From: Martinezella multihospitum
Lineage (GTDB): Bacteria; Pseudomonadota; Alphaproteobacteria; Rhizobiales; Rhizobiaceae
Reading direction: 5' to 3'
Assembly (NCBI RefSeq): GCF_900094585.1
Contig: NZ_FMAG01000012.1
Span: forward strand, 62,001 to 126,000
DNA length: 64,000 nucleotides
The translations under genes and the position numbers were made by a program. The notes under the pieces were generated by a model. The model did no database searches and was not told the DNA's origin. It worked only from the letters and a program-made list of their open reading frames with translations. Positions within the stretch are counted from its first letter, which is position 1. Every line of letters begins with the position of its first letter. Below are positions 36,102-45,065 of the stretch, one piece after another.

Positions 36102-37304
36102 TCAAAGGGCCGGTGCCGGTCCCGTCGTTCCCCAGGGCGATTCGTAAAGTTCGCGCAGTGCCACGACCGCAGCACCCTGCGCCCAGGTCTCGTCGGTCGA
36201 CTGGTCGAAAACCAGTTCGGTCACGCCCCTGATCGACGGTGGGATCGCCAGTGAATAGGCCTCCCGCAGGCTGTCGAGGAAGGGCTGTCCGAGCGCCAGG
36301 CTCGATCCCACCAGAATGACGCGCGGTGGGGCAAATAGCGTGACGATGTTGGCGAGCGCCATGCCGCAGGCTTCGCCGGCGCGGATGGCCGCGCTGATCA
36401 GCGAGATATCTTCGGCGTCGATCAGCGTCTTGGCGTGCGCCATTCCCCGGCCGAGGCGGATTGCTTCGGCGAAGCGGCCACTCGGCTGGTCGCCAAGGAT
36501 AGCGCTTTCGCCGGCAAGGCTTGCCAGTCTGATGAGACCCTGGGAACCCATGCCAAGCACGAGATCGCCGAGATTGTGGCTGAGACCGCCGGCGCCGCGA
36601 AAGAGCTGGCCGCCATGCAGCACGCCGAGCCCCAGCGTCTGTTCCAGCGACACCAGCACCATATCGTCGAGGTCTCTCGCCTTGCCGAACCAGTGATGGG
36701 CGAGGGTGATGGCATGCGCATCGCTTTCGACGATGGTGGTCACGCCCAGCCGCTCCGACATTTCCTTGGCGAAATCGACGCCCGTCTCGCGGAAGATCGG
36801 GCTGGTGCGGACATGGCCGGTGCGATGCTCGACGACGCCGGGCAGGCCGAGGCAGACGGAATCGACCTCGTCCAGCGCCAGATTGGCGTCAACGACACAG
36901 CGGCGCACGCCGTCTTCGATCAGATCGGCGATGACGCCGATCGGCTGCCGGTCGACGCGTAATGCCAGTGTCAGCGTCGAGAGAACCTCGCCGCAGAAGT
37001 CGGTGACGACGAAAACCATGCGGTTGGCGGCGATCTTCGCGCCGACGACGCGGGCCGCATCCGGATTGAGTTCCAGCATGACGCGGGGCCGGCCGCGGCT
37101 GGCGGACTCGCGTAGGTCGCCTTCGGTGCGGGCGAGAATCAGCCCGTCATCCAGCAAGGACGCGGTGATCGCCGAGACCGTCGTGGTCGAAAGCTGGGTG
37201 CGGTCGCTGATTTCGATACGTGCGATGGAGCCCGCCCGCCGGATCGTATCCAGCACATTGAAGCGGTTTATCGCCCGCATAAGCTCGGGATCTGCTGTTT
37301 TCAT
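36102..37304 (-). CDS. ROK family transcriptional repressor lacking kinase and zinc motifs
   Basis: 400-residue regulator with an N-terminal winged helix-turn-helix ('TRQ..LSTTTVSAITASLLDDGLI' region) and a ROK sugar-kinase-like domain. The usual phosphate-binding DxGxT is replaced by GAKIAANRMVF. The cysteine-rich zinc motif (CxCGxxGC) is absent: the corresponding stretch reads SHNLGDLVLGMGSQGL. So it is a pure sensor-repressor and not a kinase. It is divergent from the CUT1 transporter operon that begins at 37525 and precedes the oxidoreductase and ThuA genes, which it likely controls. A xylose, glucoside or disaccharide ligand is possible. Confidence 0.85.
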   Translation of the reverse strand: MKTADPELMRAINRFNVLDTIRRAGSIARIEISDRTQLSTTTVSAITASLLDDGLILARTEGDLRESASRGRPRVMLELNPDAARVVGAKIAANRMVFVVTDFCGEVLSTLTLALRVDRQPIGVIADLIEDGVRRCVVDANLALDEVDSVCLGLPGVVEHRTGHVRTSPIFRETGVDFAKEMSERLGVTTIVESDAHAITLAHHWFGKARDLDDMVLVSLEQTLGLGVLHGGQLFRGAGGLSHNLGDLVLGMGSQGLIRLASLAGESAILGDQPSGRFAEAIRLGRGMAHAKTLIDAEDISLISAAIRAGEACGMALANIVTLFAPPRVILVGSSLALGQPFLDSLREAYSLAIPPSIRGVTELVFDQSTDETWAQGAAVVALRELYESPWGTTGPAPAL

Positions 37305-37417
37305 GAAAATCGTGCCGAATGATGAACCCGCTCGGCTGCGGCCTGGTATTTTTAACGGAGTGCGAATTAAATAACCTATGGCACTTGCCCAATGTCAAGC
37401 CATTTTGCGGTCAATCT

Positions 37418-37445
37418 GCCGAAAATTTGGCGGTGGCGGTTGACA
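37418..37445 (+). promoter_or_regulatory. Candidate operator and -35 element of the second CUT1 operon
   Basis: GCCGAAAATTTGGC (37418-37431) is an imperfect inverted repeat (10 of 14), followed at 37440 by TTGACA. A convincing -10 is not seen at the right spacing. It lies between the divergent ROK and solute-binding genes, where the ROK repressor should bind. Confidence 0.35.
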
Positions 37446-37524
37446 TTTCGGCAAAGCTCCGCTGAATTATTCCGCATAAGGGAAAAAATATTGAGGCTCT
37501 TGGTTCCCTTGGGAGGAGAACATC

Positions 37525-38826
37525 ATGATCCATCTACGTGGGGCCAAGGCCCTTCGAATCGCCGCTATTGCCGCCACGACCGGACTGGCGATTCTCGCCG
37601 GCGCGACGGGCGCTGCCGCCGACACCGTCGTCAAATGGCTGCATCTGGAAACCGATCCGACCTATGTCGCCGTCTGGCGCAAGATCGCCGACCAGTATGA
37701 GGCCAAGCACCCCGGCACGAAGATCGAGATGCAGTTCCTGGCCAACGAGGCCTTCAAGGCGAAGCTGCCGACATTGCTGCAATCGAAGGATGCTCCCGAT
37801 TTCTTCTTCAGCTGGGGCGGTGGTGTGCTCAAGCAGCAACAGCAGACCGGCACGCTGCTGGACCTGACCGCGGCGATGAACGCCAAGGATGGCGCCTGGC
37901 TGAAGAGCTATAATCAGGCGGCGGTCAAGGGCCTGACCTTCGATAACAAGATCAGCGCCGTACCCTACAAGCTCGGCACGGTTTCCTTCTTCTACAACAA
38001 GGCGCTGTTCGCCAAGGCCGGCGTCGATGCTAGTGCCATCAAAACCTGGGACGATTATCTGGCCGCGGTCAAGAAGATCAAGGCTGCCGGTATCGCGCCG
38101 ATCGCCGGCGGCGGCGGCGAGAAGTGGCCGATCCATTTCTACTGGAGCTATCTGGTGATGCGCGACGGCGGTCAGCAGGTCTTCAACGACGCCAAGAACG
38201 GCAAGGGCAACGGTTTCAACGATCCGGCCATTATCAAGGCCGGTGAGCAGCTTGCCGAACTCGGCAAGCTTGAACCCTTCCAGCCCGGCTATCTCGGCAC
38301 CACCTGGCCGCAGGCGCTCGGTGTCTTCGGTGACGGCAAGGCTGCTATGATCCTCGGCTTTGAAAATACGGTTGCCAACCAGCGCACCAATGCCGGTGAC
38401 GGCAAGGGTCTGGCGGATGACAATATCGGCCGCTTCGCCTTCCCGGCCGTGACCGGCGGTGCCGGCCTTCCGACCGATACGCTCGGCGGCCTGAACGGCT
38501 GGGCCGTCACCAAGAAGGCCCCGCCCGAGGCGCTCGATTTCCTTGCCTATCTGACCAATGCCGAAAACGAGCGCACCATGGCGCAAGCCGGCATGATCAT
38601 CCCGGTCGCCGTCGGCGCCGAAGACGGCGTCAAGGGTCCGCTGATGCACGAAGCTGCCGACCAGCTGGCGCATTCGACCTGGCACCAGAACTTTTTCGAC
38701 CAGGATCTCGGCCCCTCCGTCGGCCGCGTCGTCAACGATGTGGCCGTCGGTATCGTCTCCGGCCAGATCACGCCGAAGGATGGCGCGCAGCAGGTCCAGG
38801 ACGCCTTCGAACAGGACCAGCTCTAG
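37525..38826 (+). CDS. Carbohydrate ABC transporter substrate-binding protein
   Basis: 433-residue periplasmic binding protein with signal peptide 'LRIAAIAATTGLAILAG' and cleavage near GAAADT. The mature protein begins 'VVKWLHLETDPTYVAVW'. The start ATG follows GGGAGGAGAA. It is the first gene of a complete CUT1 operon with MalF-type permease, MalG-type permease and ATPase. A strong hairpin with a T-run lies directly behind it, which should reduce transcription of the downstream genes relative to this one. Confidence 0.9.
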   Translation: MIHLRGAKALRIAAIAATTGLAILAGATGAAADTVVKWLHLETDPTYVAVWRKIADQYEAKHPGTKIEMQFLANEAFKAKLPTLLQSKDAPDFFFSWGGGVLKQQQQTGTLLDLTAAMNAKDGAWLKSYNQAAVKGLTFDNKISAVPYKLGTVSFFYNKALFAKAGVDASAIKTWDDYLAAVKKIKAAGIAPIAGGGGEKWPIHFYWSYLVMRDGGQQVFNDAKNGKGNGFNDPAIIKAGEQLAELGKLEPFQPGYLGTTWPQALGVFGDGKAAMILGFENTVANQRTNAGDGKGLADDNIGRFAFPAVTGGAGLPTDTLGGLNGWAVTKKAPPEALDFLAYLTNAENERTMAQAGMIIPVAVGAEDGVKGPLMHEAADQLAHSTWHQNFFDQDLGPSVGRVVNDVAVGIVSGQITPKDGAQQVQDAFEQDQL

Positions 38827-38832
38827 CGGCAT

Positions 38833-38874
38833 CCGGCGCCGGCCGCTCCCTTGTGCCGGCGCCGGTTTTTCTTT
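38833..38874 (+). terminator. Terminator or attenuator between SBP and permease genes
   Basis: CCGGCGCCGG (38833-38842) pairs with CCGGCGCCGG (38856-38865) across a 13-base loop and is followed by TTTTTCTTT. It is a textbook intrinsic terminator inside an operon, seven bases after the SBP stop. Read-through would set the usual excess of binding protein over permease. Confidence 0.75.
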
Positions 38875-38898
38875 GAACTGCAATCGTCGAGACTGCCC

Positions 38899-39837
38899 AT
38901 GACCGATGTCAGCGCCACGACCACTATGCCCTCTGTCGCAAGAGCGAGACCCGCCGCGAAGCGAAAATCGCCGGCCGCGCGCGGCCGCATGCCCGTTATC
39001 CTGCTATTCCTGCCGCCTGCTCTTCTGCTCTTCACCATCTTTGTCATCCTGCCGATGGGGGAAGCGGCCTGGTACAGCCTCTATCGCTGGAACGGCTATG
39101 GGCCGCCGACCGAGTTCGTGGGCTTGCGCAATTTCCAGGTGCTCTTCAAGAACGGCGCCTTTCTGACGTCGCTGAAGAACAATGCTTTGATCATCGTCGT
39201 GTCGATCGCGGTCCAGGTGCCGCTTGCCATTTGGCTGGCGACGATGCTGGCGCACCGCATTCGCGGCGTCGTGCTCTTCCGGCTGATCTTCTTCCTGCCC
39301 TATGTACTCGCCGAAGTGGCCGCCGGCCTGATCTGGCGCTTCGTCTATGACGGTGACTACGGCCTGTTCGCCGCGATCGCGCATTTCCTCGGCACGCCGA
39401 CGCCCTATGTGCTCGCCGACAAGGACCTGGCGATGTACGCCGTGCTCGGCGTGATCGTGTGGAAATATTTCGGCTTTCACATGATGCTGTTCATCGCCGG
39501 CATGCAGTCGCTGGACAAGAGCGTGCTGGAGGCGGCCGAGATCGACGGCGCCACCGGCTGGCAGAAGTTCCGCTATGTGACGCTGCCGCTCTTAGGCTCG
39601 ACGCTGCGTCTTTCCGTGTTCTTCGCCGTTGTCGGATCGCTGCAGCTCTTCGACATGATCATGCCGCTCACCGGCGGCGGCCCGTTCAACTCGACCCAGA
39701 CGATGGTGACCTTCCTCTACAATTTCGGCGTCACCCGCATGCAGGTCGGCCTCGGCAGCGCCGTCGGCGTCGTGCTGTTCGTGATCTGCGTCACCCTCGC
39801 CTTCGGCTACAAACGGATATTTATGCGCAATGACTGA
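38899..39837 (+). CDS. CUT1 sugar ABC transporter permease, MalF type
   Basis: 312-residue permease with six predicted membrane segments after a basic cytoplasmic N-terminus. The ATPase-docking loop reads VLEAAEIDGATGWQKF. The ATG at 38899 is preferred over an in-frame upstream codon at 38851 that lies in the terminator hairpin. Its end overlaps the next permease gene by eight bases. Confidence 0.88.
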   Translation: MTDVSATTTMPSVARARPAAKRKSPAARGRMPVILLFLPPALLLFTIFVILPMGEAAWYSLYRWNGYGPPTEFVGLRNFQVLFKNGAFLTSLKNNALIIVVSIAVQVPLAIWLATMLAHRIRGVVLFRLIFFLPYVLAEVAAGLIWRFVYDGDYGLFAAIAHFLGTPTPYVLADKDLAMYAVLGVIVWKYFGFHMMLFIAGMQSLDKSVLEAAEIDGATGWQKFRYVTLPLLGSTLRLSVFFAVVGSLQLFDMIMPLTGGGPFNSTQTMVTFLYNFGVTRMQVGLGSAVGVVLFVICVTLAFGYKRIFMRND

Positions 39838-40678
39838 TCTGGCCTCATCCGTTCGACTGACCACCGGCACGAAGATTTATCTCTATGTGTCGCTGACCAT
39901 CATTGCCGCCATCGTGCTGATCCCGCTGCTGACGACCGCGCTCGGCGGCTTCAAGACGCTCGGCGATCTCCGCACCAACCCCTTCGGCCTGCCGGCCGAG
40001 TGGCATTTCGAGAACTATACCGGCATCCTGTTCGGCGACCGCTACTGGCGGCAGATGATGAATTCCCTGATCATCGCTGTGCTGACCGTGTTCCTGACGC
40101 TGTCAGTTTCAGCGATGGCGGCCTTCGCCTTCGCGCATGTGAAGTTCTTCGGCTCGAACTTCCTGCTGAACTATTTCCTGATCGGCCTGATGTTTCCGGC
40201 CGCGACCGCCATCCTGCCGCTTTTTATCCGCATCCGCGATCTCGGCCTGCTCAATACCTATTGGGGCGTGGTGCTGCCGCAGGTGGCTTTCGGCCTCGGC
40301 ATGAGCATTCTGCTCTTCCGGAATTATTTTCGAAACCTTCCGGAAGAATTGTTCCAGGCGGCCTTTGTCGACGGCTGCGGCTACATCCGCTTCTTCTGGC
40401 ACATCTCGCTGCCGCTCTCGCGGCCGATCATTGCGACCGTCAGCATCATCTCCTTCGTCGGCAGCTGGAACAGCTACATCCTGCCGCTGATCATGCTGAA
40501 TTCGGATTCGATCTACCCCTGGCCGCTCGGCATGATGGTCTATAGCGGCGAATTCGGTACCGAATGGGAGCTGGTGCTCGCCTTCATCACGCTCACCATC
40601 CTGCCCACCGTCATCGTCTTCTTCCTGGCGCAGAAGCACATCATTGCCGGCCTCACCGCCGGCGCTGTGAAATCCTGA
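39830..40678 (+). CDS. CUT1 sugar ABC transporter permease, MalG type
   Basis: 282-residue permease with six membrane segments and docking loop ELFQAAFVDGCGYIRFF. It overlaps the preceding permease gene by eight bases and is followed after 21 bases by the ATPase gene. It is the channel partner of the MalF-type protein. Confidence 0.9.
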   Translation: MTDLASSVRLTTGTKIYLYVSLTIIAAIVLIPLLTTALGGFKTLGDLRTNPFGLPAEWHFENYTGILFGDRYWRQMMNSLIIAVLTVFLTLSVSAMAAFAFAHVKFFGSNFLLNYFLIGLMFPAATAILPLFIRIRDLGLLNTYWGVVLPQVAFGLGMSILLFRNYFRNLPEELFQAAFVDGCGYIRFFWHISLPLSRPIIATVSIISFVGSWNSYILPLIMLNSDSIYPWPLGMMVYSGEFGTEWELVLAFITLTILPTVIVFFLAQKHIIAGLTAGAVKS

Positions 40679-40699
40679 GCCTTATTGGAGCACAAACAA

Positions 40700-41770
40700 A
40701 TGGCATCCGTCGAACTGCACAATATCCACAAGGCCTATGGGGCGCTGACCGTCATCCACGATATCTCGCTTTCGATCGAGGATGGCGAGTTCATCGCGCT
40801 CGTCGGCCCTTCCGGCTGCGGCAAGTCCACGCTGTTGCGGATGATCGCCGGGTTGGAAGAAATCACTGATGGCGACGTGTCGATCGGCGGTCAGGTGGTC
40901 AACGCCATGACACCGCGCGAGCGCAACATCGCCATGGTCTTCCAGTCCTACGCGCTCTATCCGCATATGACGGTCGCCGAGAACATGGGCTTCAACCTGA
41001 AGCTCTCGGGCGAGACCAAGCAGGTGATCGAACAGCGGGTCAATGAAGCCGCGCGCATGCTCGATCTCACCAAGCTGCTCGACCGCAAGCCGGCGCAGCT
41101 TTCCGGCGGCCAGCGCCAGCGCGTCGCCATGGGGCGCGCCATCGTGCGCAACCCCGCCGTCTTCCTGTTCGACGAGCCACTCTCCAACCTCGATGCGAAG
41201 CTGCGCGTCCAGATGCGCTCCGAAATCAAAGCGCTGCATCAGAAGGTGCAGACCACCTCGATCTACGTCACCCACGACCAGATCGAGGCCATGACGCTTG
41301 CCGACCGGATCGTGGTGCTGAACCAGGGGAAGATCGAGCAGCAGGGCACGCCGATCGAGCTTTACCGCAAGCCGGCCAATCTCTTCGTCGCCGGCTTCAT
41401 CGGCTCGCCGGCCATGAATTTCCTCGACGGTACGGTCGAGGGCCTCGACGGTGCGCCGGCCGTACGGCTGAAGGACAGCACGCCGATCCGCATTGCCGGG
41501 GAACGCAAGGTGAAGGTGGGCCAGAGCGTGAAGGTTGGTTTGAGGCCCGAGCATCTGAGCCTTGCAAGTGCCGGTTCGCCACTCACGGGCCAGACGCTGC
41601 TCGTCGAGCCGACCGGCGCCCAGACGCATGTGCTTTTCGACCTTGCCGGCGAACAGGTGACGGCTGTTGTCGATGGCGAGGCGCCGGTCCGCTACGGGCA
41701 GCCGCTGAACGTCTCCGTCAGCCCGGAACAGGTCTATGTCTTCGATGCCGCGAGTGGCCTGGCTCTTTAA
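40700..41770 (+). CDS. CUT1 sugar ABC transporter ATP-binding protein (MalK/UgpC type)
   Basis: 356-residue ATPase with all motifs intact: Walker A GPSGCGKST, Q-loop VFQSYALYP, signature LSGGQRQR, Walker B FLFDEP, switch His in YVTHDQIEA. A C-terminal TOBE domain (GLRPEHLSL) follows. The ATG at 40700 with TTGGAG upstream is chosen. It closes the operon. Its TAA stop overlaps, by shared bases 41767-41770, the stop codon of the convergent DUF427 gene. Confidence 0.9.
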   Translation: MASVELHNIHKAYGALTVIHDISLSIEDGEFIALVGPSGCGKSTLLRMIAGLEEITDGDVSIGGQVVNAMTPRERNIAMVFQSYALYPHMTVAENMGFNLKLSGETKQVIEQRVNEAARMLDLTKLLDRKPAQLSGGQRQRVAMGRAIVRNPAVFLFDEPLSNLDAKLRVQMRSEIKALHQKVQTTSIYVTHDQIEAMTLADRIVVLNQGKIEQQGTPIELYRKPANLFVAGFIGSPAMNFLDGTVEGLDGAPAVRLKDSTPIRIAGERKVKVGQSVKVGLRPEHLSLASAGSPLTGQTLLVEPTGAQTHVLFDLAGEQVTAVVDGEAPVRYGQPLNVSVSPEQVYVFDAASGLAL

Positions 41771-42144
41771 GTTCTCACATCGATCGCATCGACGCGATCC
41801 GGATAGAAGGCCATGTAATCCTTGATCCGGCTGACGGACGTATAGGGGGTTTCATAGCTCCAGATGGCGTTTACCGAGCGCTCGCCGCCGGCCGGGATGC
41901 TGTAATAGGAGCATTCGCCCTTGTAAGGGCAGTAGGTTTCATGGCTGGTCTTTTCCAGCAACGACATATCGACATCCTTGCGTGGGATATAGATGACGGC
42001 TGGATAGGACGCTTCCTTGAGCGATAACGCCTCATGCGTATCGGCGATGACCTTGCCGGCGGCGGAGACGATGACATGGGCCTGCTTGTCCTCGATCGTG
42101 ATCGGATGATCCGGACCGGGGATCTTGACTGCTCTTTCCGACAT
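41767..42144 (-). CDS. DUF427 domain protein
   Basis: 125-residue cytoplasmic protein of the DUF427 family (N-terminal 'IPGPDHPITIEDK', central 'SYPAVIYIPRKDV', conserved 'TYCPYKGECSYYS' and 'AIWSYETPY'). The family is widespread, and its biochemical role is unknown to me. The ATG at 42144 is chosen because the family starts there. A TetR-type gene lies 112 bases upstream on the same strand. It is convergent with the transporter ATPase gene, and their stop codons overlap. Confidence 0.85.
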   Translation of the reverse strand: MSERAVKIPGPDHPITIEDKQAHVIVSAAGKVIADTHEALSLKEASYPAVIYIPRKDVDMSLLEKTSHETYCPYKGECSYYSIPAGGERSVNAIWSYETPYTSVSRIKDYMAFYPDRVDAIDVRT

Positions 42145-42256
42145 GATTGGATTTCCTGAGATGAGTTGCAAGGGCGGCTGGGCGCATCTTTCTCCGTAGG
42201 GAACCGGCCCAGGCTGACTTTGTTCCAGAAGATGTAGGGATGCCCCGCCCGGATTA

Positions 42257-42871
42257 TCAGCCCTTGCGCGCACCCCAACGCAATCCATCCATCAGGAGAC
42301 GCACGAGGCGGCGGGAGCGCTCATACCATTCCGGCGAACTGGGCATGGAATAGGTGCCGGAAAGCGCCTGCAGCACGTCGGTACTGTCGACGTCGGTGCG
42401 GATCGAGCCGGCGGCAACTGCGCGCTCGATCAGGCTTGCGAGCACGACCGGCACCTTGCCGTAACTGTCGGCGAAGAGCTTGGAATTGCTGTTGAAAAGG
42501 ATGCGCAGGCTATCGGCCATGCCCCGTTTCGTCGCGATGTAACCGACGAAGCGATGCATCCATTCCTCCAGGGCTTCATCCGGTGCGCGCTCGCGTGAAA
42601 GCTCCTCGGCGGCATCGCACAGCGCTTCGACTTCGTGATGATAAACAGCTTCCACCAGATGTTCCCGGCTCGGAAAATGGCGATAGAGCGTTCCGATCCC
42701 AACATCCGCGCGGCGAGCTATGTCTTCCAGTGAGGCGGCGGTGCCGTGGCTGGCGAAGGCTTGTGCAGCCACTTCGATCAGCTTGTCATAGTTGCGGCGC
42801 GCATCGGCGCGCAGACGCTTGCTTTCATTCGGCAGCATAGGCTTTGGTTCCGGCAACGGCTTGCGTGCCAA
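42257..42871 (-). CDS. TetR family transcriptional regulator
   Basis: Regulator of about 204 residues with helix-turn-helix 'SLEDIARRADVGIGTLYRHF' and a C-terminal ligand domain. I start at a TTG at 42871 because AAGGAG lies six bases before it; a GTG at 42895 without Shine-Dalgarno would add eight residues. It lies upstream of the DUF427 gene on the same strand and may control it. No palindromic operator is obvious in the 112-base gap. Confidence 0.82.
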   Translation of the reverse strand: MARKPLPEPKPMLPNESKRLRADARRNYDKLIEVAAQAFASHGTAASLEDIARRADVGIGTLYRHFPSREHLVEAVYHHEVEALCDAAEELSRERAPDEALEEWMHRFVGYIATKRGMADSLRILFNSNSKLFADSYGKVPVVLASLIERAVAAGSIRTDVDSTDVLQALSGTYSMPSSPEWYERSRRLVRLLMDGLRWGARKG

Positions 42872-43058
42872 TTTCTGCTCCTTGCGGATTGCCACGTGAT
42901 GATATCCGGCATTCGCGTCAGATAGTGCGCGGCGATATCTTCTCCATGGCCAAATACAGGAGGATTGTTATCGCATTCGGCAGCGAGACGCCATTGCCGC
43001 AAGCGGGAATCGGGCTTGCGAGAATCGGGAAGGACGTTCGTGCGGATTTCTGGCCGAC

Positions 43059-44933
43059 TTATGGAGACGGTGCGCCGAAATGATTTGGCCCAAAGCCTGG
43101 TCCCAAGTTCGGTCCGAAATCAGATCCTGAATTCGGCCCGAAGCTCGGGCCTTGCTCGAAGTTGGCAAAGGGGGTGGGCGGATTGTCGCGAGCCGGCGGA
43201 ACGTCGAGGTAGCTCATGATGTTCTCGACATGGTTGACCTGCGAGCGCAGGCTGTCGAGCGACTTGCCCGTCAGATTGGTGCCGGCAGGCAACTGCGCTG
43301 TCAGCGGATTTTCGTAACGGCCGTTGACGCGCAGCTCGTAGTAGAGATGCGGCCCGGTGGAGTAGCCCGTCGAGCCGACATAGGCGATGACCTGGCCCTG
43401 GGTGACGCGCTGTCCGACGCGCAGATCCGACGGCGTTGCCGAAATATGGGCATAGGTGGTTTCGTAGCCGCCGTCGTGGCGGATGCGTACATATTTGCCG
43501 TAGCCGGTTTCCCAGGAGATCTTTTCGACGACGCCGTCACCGGCGGCCTGGATGGGGCTACCCATCGGGGCGCGGAAATCGACGCCATTGTGGAATTTCT
43601 TCACGCCGAGAATGGGATGGATGCGCCAGGCAAAGCCATCGCCAAGCGTGCCGTTTGGCACGGGGCGGTGCACGAGCGATTTGGCGATCGAGTGGCCGCT
43701 CTCGTCGTAGAATTCCGAGGGGCCTTCGCCTTCGTTCTTGTGCAGATAAAAGCGGTGCGTGTCGCCATCGGCATGGAATTCGATGAACATCAGCTCGCTC
43801 CGGCCGTCGTCTGCCTTGCGGAAGAGCAGGTCGACGCTGTCGGGAGCCTCATCGATGCTGGTCAGCGAAATGCCCTTGGCCTTGGCGAGCTTTATGAGCT
43901 GCGAGGCATATTCCTTGGTCAGGCCGGCTCTTTCGAGCTTGTCGCTAACCGCCCTCTCGTCACTTTCGTCGACGCCTTTGAGATCGACCGCGGCAACCTC
44001 CGTCGAGGATGGAGCGTCGGCCTGGCTTTCGCTATAGAGCGTGGAAAACAGCCTGTCATTGGCCATCGGCACGAAGCCATTGGCATCGTCGCGGGCAACG
44101 ACGCGCTCCGGCGTCTTGTCGCCGCTGAGGCGCGCCATGATCAGCTTGGGCCGGGCATTGGGGCCTTTCTTCTCAAGCAGCAGTTCCAGGCTGTCGCCCG
44201 GGGAAACAGTATCGGTCTCTAGGGCGCGCTGCAGCTCGTCTCCAGCATCGCTGCCGAGGCCTGCCGAGGCGAGGATGTCTTGCAGATCCTGCTTGTCCTT
44301 CGGCATGGAGACCAGGCGGTGGAATTCGCGCCCGGCTTCGCCGGTCGTGGCGCGTGATACGCTGACGTTCAGAGGCACACCGCGAACGGGGAAGCGGGAA
44401 CGGCGGACCGCATCATAGCGCGTGCTGCTCTGCGGATAGATACCGTGGCGGATATCGGAAAGCGACGGCGGCGAAAATGCCACGTTGTCGGCGCGCTCGT
44501 CGCCATAGGAGGCATTGATGGCGCGAGCGCCGTCACGCGCCAGGGCGGTTTCGTCGGATTTGAAGACCAGCGTCGTGCGATGATAGGTGAAGATACGGGT
44601 TTCGCCGCTGGATAGTTTTTCGGCCACCTGCGCAAAGCGGGCACCGTCGAAACGCTGTTTTGCAGCCAGCCTGCTGGCTTTGCGCATGGCTGGCTGAGAG
44701 CGCGCGAGCTGGGAGGTGCGCACCGGCGTTGCCCGTTCGATCGCGTGACGCGCCAGCAAGGGATAGAGCACGGTGGCGAGCAGGCCGAAGGACGCAGTGC
44801 CAGCGAGACCGATGATGATCAGATGGCGAAGATGGGCGGAGCGGGGCAGAAAGGGAATATGAAAATCGTGATGTGGCCGCGCCTGGATCGCAGCCTCTGC
44901 AGGAAATTGAACGCGCAATGGACTTTCGGCCAT
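43059..44933 (-). CDS. M23 (LytM-like) envelope peptidase with altered HxH motif
   Basis: 624-residue membrane-anchored protein: a cytoplasmic N-terminus, one membrane segment around residues 37-60 ('LIIIGLAGTASFGLLA'), a long periplasmic region, a C-terminal M23 domain and a Gly-Pro-Asn-rich tail. In M23 peptidases zinc is held by HxxxD and the second His of HxH. Here HNGVD (His448, Asp452) is intact, but the HxH motif reads GPHLYYEL: His529 is kept and Tyr531 replaces the zinc-ligand His. The codon is TAC, unambiguous in the sequence. The protein may therefore be a non-catalytic regulator of other peptidoglycan hydrolases, or may use another ligand. It is a single gene. Confidence 0.85.
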   Translation of the reverse strand: MAESPLRVQFPAEAAIQARPHHDFHIPFLPRSAHLRHLIIIGLAGTASFGLLATVLYPLLARHAIERATPVRTSQLARSQPAMRKASRLAAKQRFDGARFAQVAEKLSSGETRIFTYHRTTLVFKSDETALARDGARAINASYGDERADNVAFSPPSLSDIRHGIYPQSSTRYDAVRRSRFPVRGVPLNVSVSRATTGEAGREFHRLVSMPKDKQDLQDILASAGLGSDAGDELQRALETDTVSPGDSLELLLEKKGPNARPKLIMARLSGDKTPERVVARDDANGFVPMANDRLFSTLYSESQADAPSSTEVAAVDLKGVDESDERAVSDKLERAGLTKEYASQLIKLAKAKGISLTSIDEAPDSVDLLFRKADDGRSELMFIEFHADGDTHRFYLHKNEGEGPSEFYDESGHSIAKSLVHRPVPNGTLGDGFAWRIHPILGVKKFHNGVDFRAPMGSPIQAAGDGVVEKISWETGYGKYVRIRHDGGYETTYAHISATPSDLRVGQRVTQGQVIAYVGSTGYSTGPHLYYELRVNGRYENPLTAQLPAGTNLTGKSLDSLRSQVNHVENIMSYLDVPPARDNPPTPFANFEQGPSFGPNSGSDFGPNLGPGFGPNHFGAPSP

Positions 44934-45065
44934 GAAGTGAGGAACCCTGCAGATTGCGGTGGGCCCAAACTAGGGCAAATCATGGCAAAATCTAGGCAAA
45001 TATTACGAGTCGGTTAACTGCCGTGATCATCCACAGGGCGAGATTCGCGCGTTCAAGATGATTCG

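Noticed and set aside
34271-36232. A 653-codon plus-strand frame across ThuA and the oxidoreductase
   Set aside because: Antisense of two genes with clear family motifs and a matching minus-strand terminator.
34295-41770. Naming the locus thuEFGKAB (trehalose)
   Set aside because: Gene types match but the regulator is ROK, gene order is divergent, ThuA is shorter, and substrate cannot be read from sequence.
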